A stretch of DNA of 64,000 bases from Gyrodactylus bullatarudis. Its lineage: Eukaryota > Platyhelminthes > Monogenea > Gyrodactylidea > Gyrodactylidae. Under the pieces are notes generated by a model that did no database searches, had not been told where the DNA came from, and was given only the letters and a program-made list of their open reading frames with translations. Where the stretch lies: NCBI GenBank assembly GCA_012064415.1, contig SSNU01000104.1, positions 161,654-225,653 on the forward strand, given 5' to 3'. The translations under genes were made by a program, and so were the position numbers. Every line of letters begins with the position of its first letter. Position 1 is the stretch's first letter. Below, one piece after another: positions 24,076 to 34,209 of the stretch.

Positions 24076-25381
24076 TTAGATTTCTCGGAAATTTTTATTG
24101 TTGTTGTTAACGTCTCCTGAAGCATTTCTTTGAGAACTAACTAACGAAGTCGATGGAACAGGAGCATATTGATCTGAAGAAATCAAAATATTCTCGAAAG
24201 CATTGAACAATTCTGATTCATTTCTCAGAGATAAAATTTCGCTTTGATACTTTTCATTAATTCGAGAATTTTCTATTCTTGAATAATCCTCGTTTAGGGT
24301 TAAATTATAATTATTGTTCAAATCAGACAATTTGTTTGAATTTGTACTAAACCCTGAATAAAATTCATTAATATGCTAACTTGTTGTGAAAATTAACTCC
24401 AGACAAAAGTTCTTGGTTTTTCTTCAGCCAGGAATCACTCTTCCAAACATTCTTAGAAAATAAAAAATAAATTTAAGACTTGATCAGTTTGATGAATATT
24501 TGAAAAAAAAATTTAACAATCTTCGTTCCAATAGTTATAATTTTAGAGTTGAGCGCACTAAAATATCAACCGAACCATGATAATTTTAAAATATTTCTGC
24601 AATTATATACGCAAAATGAAGATTGATTATATACGCCACCCTAGAACACTGATCAAGAGGAATTTCGAAATAGACCAATCATAGAGGAGTTTAGATGAAC
24701 AAACTTACATGTTGACTTTTATCCGGATAATTCTGTACAATCGGCATTGATTTTATGACCTGAATTAAAATGTTAACTTGATTTTTCAATGAATCAATGT
24801 TTTCATGTATGCCTCTTATTTCTCGAAGACAATCAAAACAAAAGTTATTCTTGCAGCAATCTGAAAAGTCTAGATAAAGAAGGATTTATTCTTAGGGGAT
24901 AACTAACCGTCAACTAGGCGGTTTATGCCGGTATCAAAATGACTGGACTCTTTGAAGGTTTTGAGAATGTCTTCCTCTTTCAGATCATATGAATCATTCT
25001 AAGATTAAATTATTTAATTAGATTAATTAATTTGAGAAAATACTGATCTTTTCACTGCATAATTTATGTTGATTTTTCTATCTTTAATTTTCAAAGTTTC
25101 TGCCTACAAAAGATAAAATACCCAAGACTAACATCACGAGAGAGAATTTTTTCTACAATACCATTTTCAAAAAATGTCACAAATCCATAATTTCCTTTGG
25201 GTACATTAGAGTGATCTTGTATTATCTTGACGTCTTTAACATTTCCAAAGGTTGAAAAGTAATTGTATAGGTCTTCTTGTTTGATCTTGTTTAAATGAAA
25301 CCTATTAATTTCATGCTATAGACTTACAAATTCTTTAAGACCTCCAACGAATATTCTATTTGGTATCGGTTTAAAGCTCAT
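24076..25381 (-). CDS. boule-like: Boule/DAZ-like RNA-binding protein (one RRM)
   Basis: Seven exons: 25328-25381, 25133-25285, 25044-25103, 24908-24998, 24709-24869, 24381-24451 and 24076-24346. Introns are 42, 29, 45, 38, 257 and 34 nt, all GT-AG with matching phases; the protein is about 286 residues. An RRM fills residues 8-86: RNP2 RIFVGGL, then EDLYNYFSTFGNVKDVKI, RNP1 KGNYGFVTF, and AETLKIKDRKININYAVKR. The last block matches the DAZ/Boule signature at this place (K(L/I)NIGPAIRK-like), which separates this family from other RRM proteins. Boule proteins bind 3' UTRs of meiotic mRNAs in germ cells. After the RRM comes a Cys-rich stretch (DFSDCCKNNFCFDCLREIR), then a Ser/Asn-rich tail without a recognisable DAZ repeat. 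It is the last gene of the minus-strand cluster, 280 bp behind TPPP. The RRM is certain; the Boule assignment is likely. Confidence 0.78.
25104..25132 (-). other. 29-nt intron inside the boule-like RRM
   Basis: CGT GAT|gttag...ttgtag|GCA GAA, phase 0. Removing exactly 29 nt restores the RRM from EKILSRD to AETLKIKD, and no other acceptor keeps the frame. This is one of the firmest ultra-short introns in the window. Confidence 0.8.
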
Positions 25382-25661
25382 AAATTGTTTTCTATCCTGC
25401 CTCGATAAACTTTAAAACATTAAGGAACAATTAGAGTTGTTTGACTCGTGAGAGAAATAAAAATAAAAAAGAAATTTTCTTCTCAATGCAATTGAAGAAT
25501 GAAAAATCAATTTACTACTATTTCACATTTTTCATTCAGACTTATGTTCCTGAGAAGTTCTCAGTGAGAACATGGGTAGTAGTGTCCTAGTTTCTTTAAA
25601 TCAACTTGAACAAGGAAGAAGTTGTTTTTAAGGAAATTATAATTCTTTTAATAAAATAAAA

Positions 25662-26279
25662 TCAGTGTGTTTCATCATAAGTATCTTTTAGTTTGTAGTT
25701 GGCAACATAGCCATCATTGTTATGAATGTCCTCTCTACCTTCAATTCCACGACCCTTACCAGAGGCGTCAAAGCGTTCTCTATGCGCTCCAGTATATTTT
25801 GATGTATCAGTAAGCCTGTCGGTACCAGGATTTGATGCAACTTTCTAGGAATGAATTTTTATCAATAAATTACTGTTGTTCCGGCCATGGAAGGTTCAGT
25901 TGCTCTGATTTTATTTTTCAACAAGTCAATAACTTGTTCCGGCGTTGACTTATGCGTCCTAGCATATGCTGGCGCCAGGAAATTTACAAGAAAATCAATA
26001 AACTGATTATAGCTGATATCCCTTAAAAGAGTATTATTGCATCTCTTACACCTTATTATTCCCCTTGTATCTTCTTAATTCTATATCGACATCATTTTGG
26101 TTCAAGGTTTTGTCAATAATCTTTGAATCAGCCATCATTTTACGTATTGTCTTATCAGAGGCATTTTGTGAACCCTTTTTAGTAGAATCACAAAACTTTA
26201 AGAAAATCTCTTGAAGACTAATTGAGATGAAAGGGTTATCTATAATTCTAGCTTACTCAGAGTCACTTCTTCCTTGCAT
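25662..26279 (-). CDS. TPPP: Tubulin polymerization-promoting protein (p25-alpha family)
   Basis: Four exons: 26257-26279, 26050-26217, 25874-26021 and 25662-25844. Introns are 39, 28 and 29 nt and the product is 173 residues, close to the 176 of human TPPP3. The p25-alpha domain spans most of the protein: [28 protein letters not shown] and [16 protein letters not shown]. The C-terminal part carries the family's hallmark [18 protein letters not shown], then [13 protein letters not shown] and DGYVANYK, ending DTYDETH. TPPP binds and bundles microtubules in the cytoplasm and is common in ciliated organisms. The ATG at 26279 gives a very short N-terminus (MQGRSDS), so it is a TPPP3-like form without a long disordered head. 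The stop of the coiled-coil gene lies 149 bp upstream, on the same strand. Confidence 0.92.
26022..26049 (-). other. 28-nt intron in TPPP
   Basis: AAG GT|gtaagag...cttttaag|G GAT ATC, phase 2. The joined protein KGNNKVDISYNQF matches the expected p25-alpha order. A neighbouring intron (25845-25873) is 29 nt, phase 0. Confidence 0.8.
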
Positions 26280-26428
26280 GACTGCTTCTTGTTTAATGAA
26301 AATTCATTCAAAAATTTTAGAGCGCGTAAAAAGTTTAAAATTATGAATGAATTAAAATTTCAATTTTATTTCAAAATATCTCTTCGTATTTTTTTAAAAA
26401 TGTGTCATTTAATTTCAGAGACTTGTCC

Positions 26429-29400
26429 TCATGATAATAAATTCATGATCAAGGCAATATCGTCTCCGGAATTTTGAATCTCATCATCAGATTCAATATT
26501 GCCTGAGCTGGCTTGCTTAGCGCTGATTAATTTTCCATTGATGTTCAACTTCATTATAGGCGTCTTCTCAACGGCCATTTTACTGCTCCTTAATTTTCCG
26601 CTAAGACGGGCATGATTTCTTTGGAAAATTCTCTGATTCAATACTGGCAACTTTGCGTTGAGAGTGTTTTTATGATTTTGCTTGAGCTTTGAGTGTTTGA
26701 CATAGTTAACATGTAAATGAGTCAGTTTTTCCTTGAAGGGTCCAACTGTTTGTCTTATTGGATGTCCACTACAATCGGTTAGATGTTTATCCACATAATT
26801 CTTGGTAACTATTTCTTGTTCAGCGACAACCTATAACAAATAAGAGTTAGTTTAGATAAACAAAATGCTATCGACTAAATTGAACTCATCGTTTTTCTAA
26901 CAAGATCAGGTATTAAAAAATTACCTCTAATATATCTCCTTTGTTCGAATCATTAATCGTGTTAATTTCTTGCAGTTTAACAGATTTCTTTTCGGCAGTA
27001 TCATTTTCATCACAGACATAAATCTTATGGCACTCATTTGACTTTTCAATTTTTATCTGGCTCTCAAGATCTTTTACAGATATTTTTGGAGTGACTTCCT
27101 TCGGCAGGATATGCATTGGAATGTTATTCGAGTGGCGCATTGACTTCTTACCGAGTATTTCATACCACTCAGGTCGTAAGATTGATTTTAGATCAAACTT
27201 GTTACCGTTTTCGAGTAGACACAAGATTAAAGATTGTACATCTGGATGTTGCTTATCAAAGGCTTGATGCCAATCACTATTCATCAACTGGTCCATTGGC
27301 ACATGGCCATATTCGCCTAGGAGTGCAGCCAACTGAGCATGACGGTAATTTGCCATAAGGGAATTTTTAGTCAACTCTTCATTCGAATGATCTTTCAACC
27401 ACATGTTAATATAGGTTGAGACATAATTTTGAACCTTGAGGTTCAACAATTCATCAGAAAGACTCTTTTCTTGGCTAGAGGTCTGATTGAATTGTTTTTC
27501 TGCTAAAATCCGTTTCGCGCTATCCTTTATTCCTGCAATAGTGTCTTCTTCCTTCAACTTTTTAGTCTCCAGCTGGGTTATATTCTTTGTCAACTCGGCT
27601 ATTCTCTTCTCGATATTAAGGTGGACATTCTTGTAAGAATGCAGTTGATTCTCTGATTCCAGAAGATTCTTTAACAAAGTGCGATAATGATCGTCAAAAT
27701 TGTGCTGTCTTTCACATTCCATGATACTATTCCTCAATTTGAGAACATAATTATGTAACTGAAGATAATGAGAGAAAGGAAATTCTCCAGAGTTCGCCAT
27801 CATGTTCATGCCGATTTGGTTGATTTGACTTTTGATGATGTGAACATGTGGAACGTTGACACTTACATTGGGCAAAATATCCGGAGATGTTTTTGCTACA
27901 GCCAAGTTGTTCTTGTAGACGATAAGTTGTTGCTTTTTCTTTAAATCATCAAGTTTCTGCATGATGAGCTTAAAATCCACAGAGTTACCTGACACATTTT
28001 CTTTGTTTCGGATGAGGAAAAGAGCTCGGGTCTTCTTGAGCTCGTCTTCAATTTTGTCATACATTTTTTTACTTTCCAAACGATGAGCTTCAAGAGTCTT
28101 TTCTAACCAGGTTGCAAGAACGGAAATATCAATGGGATGCGAATCGGAAGCAACATTCTTTGTATAATTCTGGAGCAAGTAAATGTTCGTTATTTGCTGA
28201 GGTGATTGAACGAGATTGTGCAAAAAATGATTGTCAATAGGTGGAAAAACTGATTTGAATTCAGCAGGAAGAGAATTTGTAAGACGATTATTGCCACTTG
28301 GCATTTGATTATTATGAAGTGAAGAGAAGTGGGAAGAAGATTGGACGTTGGTAAAATGAGATTTGCTAGGCAATGTTTTATCTGTAGCCAAATTCACCTG
28401 TTGCTCAAATAAAATTTCAGAATTTAATTGAGGATTCTGTACTATCGATATAGCGGCAGTAGAGTTTGTCGTAGTAAAAGAAGTCTCAACCGCAGCCTTG
28501 TTTCGTTTCAAACCCTGATTGAGAACTACGATTGGCCGTGACTTCTGGTCCACAGCAACGGTTGTAGTTGATGCGTGAGTGGTTGTAGCTGGCAAAACTG
28601 TTGTATGAGTAGTCTCAACCGCAGCCTTGTTTCGTTTCAAACCCTGATTGAGAACTACGATACGGCCGTGTCTTCTGGTCCACAGCAACGGTTGTTGTAG
28701 ATGAATTCAGGTTCTTCTCTGTAACTGTAGAATTTGGAGCTTTTGTAATTTCTTTTTTTGTCCACAAATCCTTATTCAAATTAATCATGGGCTCTTCTTT
28801 GTCGTAGATTACTCGTGTTGTAGATGATCTTGAAGTTGTATGGGTTGTTGTATTCGAATGGGTTCCATGCGTTAGAGTGTCTGCTGTAGGTTGCATTGTA
28901 GTGGTAACCATGGTTGTTTTTCTCTCAGTTGTCATCTTTAGACTTGAAACTTTTGAAGTTGTTTGATGGCTTTTATTATCACCCACTTTAGTTGTTGGTG
29001 CTTCTGTCGGCATGATGGCAGTGGTCATTTTTTTATTTTCTAAAACACCAATTTTCGAATGAAGCCAACTTTCGATTTGCTTCTCTTTCACTATCAGTTT
29101 GTCAATGTCTTTGTCAATTTTTTCTTGGATATCTTTCTCCTTTTTATCCTTGAATGTCTGCAAGTTATTCATTATTTTTTGCTTCTGAAGACTTTCAATC
29201 ATATTCTTGCTAGTCTCATGGTCATTACGCAATCTACGAATGAGAACTTCCTTTTGATCTGGCGTTATTTCCTCCTTGAGATGATTCAAGTCATGAACAT
29301 CTTTTGAGATTAGTCTGAAAATATCCTTTTCAGTCAACTTCAGCTTGTCTTGATCAGCTTTCGTGGGTTTTTCAATGGCCTCAACCATATCCCGTTCAAT

Positions 29401-32379
29401 AATCTTGCCTTGTACACTACGCTCATTCTCGATTATCTGATCTAACGCCAATTTGGCCTTTTCAAACTCCTTCAAGAGATTCGAATCGAATCCCTTTGTC
29501 AATAGTTTCATCTGTAGAATATCTTTATAGAGTTTATTTTCCGTCTCTTTGATATCATTCTCATTGTGGTTGATGGTAACCTCAAGGGATTTAACCTTTT
29601 CCATTGCATCTTTGTGTTTCTTCACGGAGATGGGATCAGTCTTACTTGTCGGATTGTATTTTGCCTTGTTCTCTAAATCATTGAGCTCCTCTTTTGCTTT
29701 GATGAGCTTTTGATTATCTCGAATATTTTTTGCAAAAGTCTCTCTAATTTCATTCGAGGAGTCTTTAAGGTCTTGTCTAGCTGTCGACATTGTCGAGAGG
29801 ATCTTCATTTTAACTTCATCCAACTTTGACTTGAGGTTGTCGCCAATTTCCTTCTCTGATTTAAGTTTCAGTTCCAAATCGCTCAACTCCATCGTCTGAT
29901 TAGCTGTGGGATTCTTAACTTGCTTCAGAGCTTTGATCTTGACCCCAAATTGTTCAGTATTCTTTACATTTTGAGAAATTTCATTTTCCAAATGTTTCTG
30001 AACCTTTTGCAGAGCATTGGGATCATTGACTTCAAGATTGTGCTCAACAATTTTCGCGATATCCTCATCGATTCTCTCCACATCTCTGGCAGACTCCAAG
30101 ATATTTTTACGAGCCAATTCTCGAGTGAACTCATCGACAGGATTTGGTGCTGATTTTGGATCCATTGAAAGTCGCTTTGCTTTCATCAATAGGAACTTTT
30201 CCTGTTCACTTCTCATACGAGAGAGTGCCTTCTTTTGTAGCTCCAGTAAATTCTCAATGTTACCTACATCGGTTGAATTTCCCTTCTCCATATTCACGTT
30301 AAAGAGTTTCTTTTCTCTCAGAAATTCTTTGTCTTCCTCCTCGTGAATGTTGCCTATGGAATCTTCGAGTTGTTTGGCCTTGTTGGTAATCTCTGGTTTA
30401 ACCTTTGCCCCTTGGTTGATGATTTCGGCCTTTAATTGAGCCAAATGTTCATAGTTTTTGTTCAACTTTTTGCGTAAATCACCTCTCGATTTTCTTATCT
30501 CATTCAAGTGATCTCTGAATGACTGGGCTTTATTTACATTTTTGCCCATTTTATCATCAATCTTGTCCTTGATTTTCTCCATCTCTGAGTTAATTTGCAA
30601 TCTTTTCTTATTCAATTCGGAATACTTCTCTTGTTGGTCGGGGGTGAGTCCATTCTTCTGAATGATGCCCATATTTTTCAGATTCTCGATTTCCTCTTGA
30701 TTCTTCAAGAGTTCAGCCTTCTTCTCTGCCAATTTGTCCTCCAGTTCAGTGATCTCTTTGTCCTGTTTCACTTGTTTCTTGACTCCCTTCTCATTACCTT
30801 CCTCAATCATTTTTGATTTTTCCAACTCGTTTTCCTTGATTGCCTTCTTGTTATCCTGAATTGTCTTCATAATTTCCTTCACTTCATCCTGTTCTTTAGC
30901 AGAGAGTGAAGGTTTTGCCAGTAGACGACTCAACTTTTGTGAGAGGACGAGATTTTCTCGTTTCGCTTTGACTACATTCGCTTGAAAATTCTCCAGTTTT
31001 TCGTATTTTTCTATGGGCCAGAGACGTCTTTCCATCATATCCCTGTCGTGTTCAACCCTGGCTAATTTCTCATTCATCTCTTGGATGTCCTTATCGAATA
31101 TCTCTTGAGACTTCTTGTCTTTTTTAATTTTCTTCTCCATCTCATCAGACTGAATTTTACTCTCAATTTTGGCGATCTCCTTATCCAAATTCTCCAGATT
31201 TTGTTTGGTCACTTTGGAATTCAATTGAAAGCCGAGTACAAGATATGGGCGCAGGTCAAAAAGAGTCCTCTGTACATCAGCATTCTCTCGGTTAAGCTCT
31301 CTATGAATTTTATCCAGCTCATGAAGTTGAGATTCTGTTGGCTTTGTACCCAATTTGTCTAGAGTTTCCTTTAAACTAAAGTACTTGATTTTTGTAATTC
31401 CCAATTTCTGTTCTGCCTTGTATAAGTTGTCTTCAAGAAGCTTGGCAACCTTTATCTCCTCCTCAGTCATTTTCCCGGGCTGTACCTTTTTAGCATTTTC
31501 TCGAGCGATTGTAACCTCCTTCTTCAGGAGTTTGGCATTCTTTTTTTCAATTTCCTCTAGCTTTTTTAGTTTTTCTTTCTCCTCCACAGTTAATGGGGTC
31601 TTTTTCTTCTTGATTTTAATGATTTTCTTCCGATATTTTGCCATTCTCTTTCTGTAGCGTACAATTTTCCTTCTGGATTTTTTCATCCTTTTACGAACAA
31701 CCTTGAGCCGGCTACTCTCCTTGACGTGATTATTCAGATTTGCTGCTTCTCGAAGATTCTTTCTTGCCTTGGCCTGAATTTTTCTAATTCTTTTTCGCTT
31801 CTTAACTAGCTGATATTTCATTCTTTCCAATCGCTTCAGTTGTACACTTGATGGTTTGGCACCGGCTTTCTTCTTCAATCGTTGAAATTTCTTCTTGAGA
31901 CGTATATACTTGCGTCTTTTTCTCAGTACCTTTTTTCGATAGACTTTGATTTTCTTTTGCACGTGAACCATCTTCTTCTCTTTTGCTGTCATCTTTTCTA
32001 GTCGAGCTTCCAAGAGGCTCTTTTGTGCCGCATAGTACTTTGCCATTTTAAGGCTTTCGTTGTATTGTCTCTGAATTCTATTGTACTTGATCAAGTCATT
32101 TCGAGATTTTAACTCATGCCTATGATATTTTGCTTGCATTACATGATAAGTACGACCGACTGCTTCATTCTTTTGTAACCACATCTTGTGCATTTGATTG
32201 AGCATTTTAATCCGAGCAATAATCATCTTTTTTGTCATCCGTTTGCGGATAACTCTTCGTTTAAAAACTTGATGTCGGACAATACGTTGGCGATGTGCTG
32301 TGGCATTTACTTGATTTTCCGTTAAAAATATGAATAAAAATACCAATAAAATCCACAAAAGAATAGTAGTTTCTCTCAT
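26429..32379 (-). CDS. Giant secreted basic coiled-coil protein, with a one-base frameshift
   Basis: From the ATG at 32379 one frame runs 1,254 codons to a stop at 28615. A second frame takes over within 28615-28688 and runs to a donor at 26925. A 94-nt intron and a final exon (26429-26830) end in DDIALIMNLLS. Together they give about 1,950 residues. Residues 1-26 are a signal peptide (ILLWILLVFLFIFLTENQVNA). About 30-270 is extraordinarily Lys/Arg-rich (RKRRKYIRLKKKFQRLKKK). About 270-1140 is heptad-type coiled coil rich in E, K, L and N. Then comes a Thr/Ser-rich, mucin-like stretch (TTTMQPTADTLTHGTHSNTT), two copies of the repeat TTTVAVDQK(S/T)RP ... GLKRNKAAVET, and a further helical C-terminal region. 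No membrane anchor is seen. The family is unknown; an extracellular structural or cuticle-like role is only a guess. The 5.4-kb first exon is unusual beside intron-rich neighbours. Confidence 0.75.
28482..28701 (-). repeat. 91-bp tandem-type coding repeat, two copies
   Basis: Bases 28482-28572 and 28611-28701 match almost perfectly, apart from a few substitutions and one extra base in the upstream-coding copy (around 28662, 'gatacggcc' against 'gattggcc'). The repeat codes for TTTVAVDQKSRPIVVLNQGL, then KRNKAAVET, within the Thr-rich region of the coiled-coil gene. The extra base is what breaks the reading frame. Confidence 0.85.
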
Positions 32380-32706
32380 ATCAGTAATTATTGACGGTTA
32401 ATTCAATAATAAAAGAAAGAATTAACATTATGCAATTATTATTCATTAAAAATAATGTTATATTTTTAATTTCTGTTCAATAATACAGAAAGAGATAAGG
32501 GCAATATATACATGTAATTTTGATATTGTAAAATTGATTATAAAAAGTCCCATATAAATAAATCAAAATTCAAAAATTCTCGATCTAATCAAAAGAGCCC
32601 AAAAGATCCTCTTTTGCTGAATATTTGAAGTCGTAAAATGACTATAGTTTTTTCTCTATTGTAATTATAATTATAATAGAAGAATTATTCATGGTAAATT
32701 GGATAG

Positions 32707-33360
32707 TTAGGAAATCATGTCTGAATTTTCAAATACTTTGATGAACTTTGGTTCAGAATGAGAAATTTCAAAGTCTAACATTGCACGAGCGACAAGTCTA
32801 GTATCAATTGCCAATGAATTAGAGAGTTTTCTAAGCGGCCAGGATAAAATAATCAAAGACTTTTCTGTGAAACGTTGATCCTTCCAGTCAGTAGCAATGA
32901 GTTGAGCAGGACGGTAAATAAAAAGTCTGTCAAAATTAATCTTTCTGAGTTCCTCTTCGACTTGTCCTTTTGTTTTCAAGTAATAAATTTTACTATGAGG
33001 ATTTGATCCACTAGACGATACATAATGGAATGATTTTACACCCGAGATTAAAGCTGTTTCAGCTATTTTAATTGTTAAAGTATAATCAGTTCGATAGAAT
33101 TCTTCCTTTCCTTTCTGCATAGCAGTACTTCCCAATGAACAAAATCCAACAGTACATCCTTGAATGGCAGATTTAATTTCATCAAGTTTGAAAAAGTCAT
33201 CAATGATGAAAACTTTGAATTTATCTTGAGATATGTCTGAAGAAAATTCAATTTTTCTTCTAGTAATAAGGTTTACTGTACTGTATCTCGAATCAGATGC
33301 TATCAAATTGACCAAGTCTTTTCCAATCCTACCCGTACATCCAATAATAAAAGCATTCAT
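32707..33360 (-). CDS. HTATIP2-like: TIP30/HTATIP2-like NAD(P)-binding reductase
   Basis: 217 codons, no introns. This is an atypical short-chain dehydrogenase fold. The N-terminal dinucleotide-binding loop is FIIGCTGRIGKDLV (GxxGxxG). Next come LITRRK (as in TIP30's LIGRRK), GCTVGFCSLGSTAMQKG and the strand HYVSSSGSNP. The Y-x3-K pair typical of the catalytic site lies in KIYYLKTKGQVE, followed by FDRLFIYRPAQLI. The order and spacing agree with HTATIP2/TIP30 (about 240 residues). TIP30 proteins bind NADPH and have been linked to nuclear transport and tumour suppression in vertebrates; their enzymatic substrate is unsettled. The gene is first in the minus-strand cluster and divergent from POMP, 221 bp away. 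Confidence 0.85.
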   Translation of the reverse strand: MNAFIIGCTGRIGKDLVNLIASDSRYSTVNLITRRKIEFSSDISQDKFKVFIIDDFFKLDEIKSAIQGCTVGFCSLGSTAMQKGKEEFYRTDYTLTIKIAETALISGVKSFHYVSSSGSNPHSKIYYLKTKGQVEEELRKINFDRLFIYRPAQLIATDWKDQRFTEKSLIILSWPLRKLSNSLAIDTRLVARAMLDFEISHSEPKFIKVFENSDMIS

Positions 33361-33581
33361 CTTCGTGGAATGTGTATTATTTCTTTATATTTCAGTGAAT
33401 TTACTAAAATAATCTACTAATATTTAATTTAATATGTAAATTTAGGTTACTGAATTTAAAACCTAAAAATTTTTAAGAATTTTTCAAAATACTAACCAGA
33501 CAAAACAAATGGGAATTGCAGTAATTTTTGGTGTTTAAAATTTTATGATAAATTGAAATATTTGTCAAATCAGTTTTATAA
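33361..33581. promoter_or_regulatory. Bidirectional promoter region, TIP30-like / POMP
   Basis: 221 bp separate the two divergent start codons. The DNA is very AT-rich, including 'ttttataaatgg' at the POMP start. No specific element can be named. Confidence 0.4.
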
Positions 33582-34209
33582 ATGGTATGTTTAATAGTCT
33601 AAATAAATGCTAACATTAATATTACTTTCAAATACCTAGCAACAAATCAAGCAAAATCCTCTCATCCATGGACTAGTGCCAAGTACACATCTCAACAGAG
33701 ATGATAATATTAACCTTGACTTGAATCCTCGTCTTGAAAACAAGACTATTAGAGATTATGTTCATCCAGCCCAAGAAGCCGATGATAAGTTTGGAAATAA
33801 GGCTATGGAAACTCTTCTCCTAAGACAAGTTCGCGCTTCTCAAGGTTTCCATGCTCCACTCAAGTTAGCCATGGAAAGACGTATTTTGAATGAGCTCACT
33901 CCAAGACTGCCAGGCTTACATTCTTACCATCCACTTAAAGCTCAATTGGATGGAACACTAGACGAGATCGATCTTTGTGATTTTATCAATCGTAAGTTTC
34001 CTAAGGGGTTTTTTTATTTGACTTGTCACAAAAGCATTGAGAAACTTCTATTCCCCCCATTTCCACATAGCTAATCTTAGATTTTAAATATTTCAGCACC
34101 AGAAGACTGCGAAGAGTTTATAGACCCTAAAATGATGGTGGAGCACAAGCTTAATCTCTTTGACAGAGATATGAAAAAAGTTACCAGAAATGGATTTCCT
34201 GTTTTGTAA
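33582..34209 (+). CDS. POMP: Proteasome maturation protein (UMP1 family)
   Basis: Three exons are proposed: 33582-33584 (the ATG alone), 33640-33991 and 34097-34209. Introns are 55 and 105 nt; the product is about 155 residues. The start codon directly abuts a GTATGT donor, and the next frame opens after an acceptor, CCTAG|CAACAAATC. The family's core is clear: ETLLLRQVRASQGFHAPLKL followed by AMERRIL, matching the NIQGLFAPLKLQMEFKA block of POMP. Then come LPGLHSYHPLKAQLDGTLDE and, in the last exon, PKMMVEHKLNLF, matching the family's MVEYKLGLL. POMP guides assembly of the 20S proteasome half-mers and is degraded as the first substrate. The start exon is the only weak part: an ATG just before an intron is possible but unproven. 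Confidence 0.85.

Noticed and set aside
24347..24380. 27-nt version of boule intron 6 (acceptor attcag)
   Set aside because: It puts a stop codon right after the junction. The 34-nt intron ending at ggtttag keeps the frame.
25286..25327. Shorter intron options (12 or 26 nt) at this boule intron
   Set aside because: Only the 42-nt choice keeps the phase and gives the correct RRM spacing between VGGLKEF and IKQEDLYNYF.
27116..27358. Plus-strand open frame
   Set aside because: Antisense shadow of the coiled-coil gene. The same applies to the plus-strand frames at 29059-31657 and the minus-strand frame at 23077-23394 under the LRR gene.
28660..28670. A 9-base 'gtatcgtag' that could be read as a tiny intron at the frameshift
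   Set aside because: Removing nine bases does not restore the frame, and the paralogous repeat copy shows a simple one-base difference.
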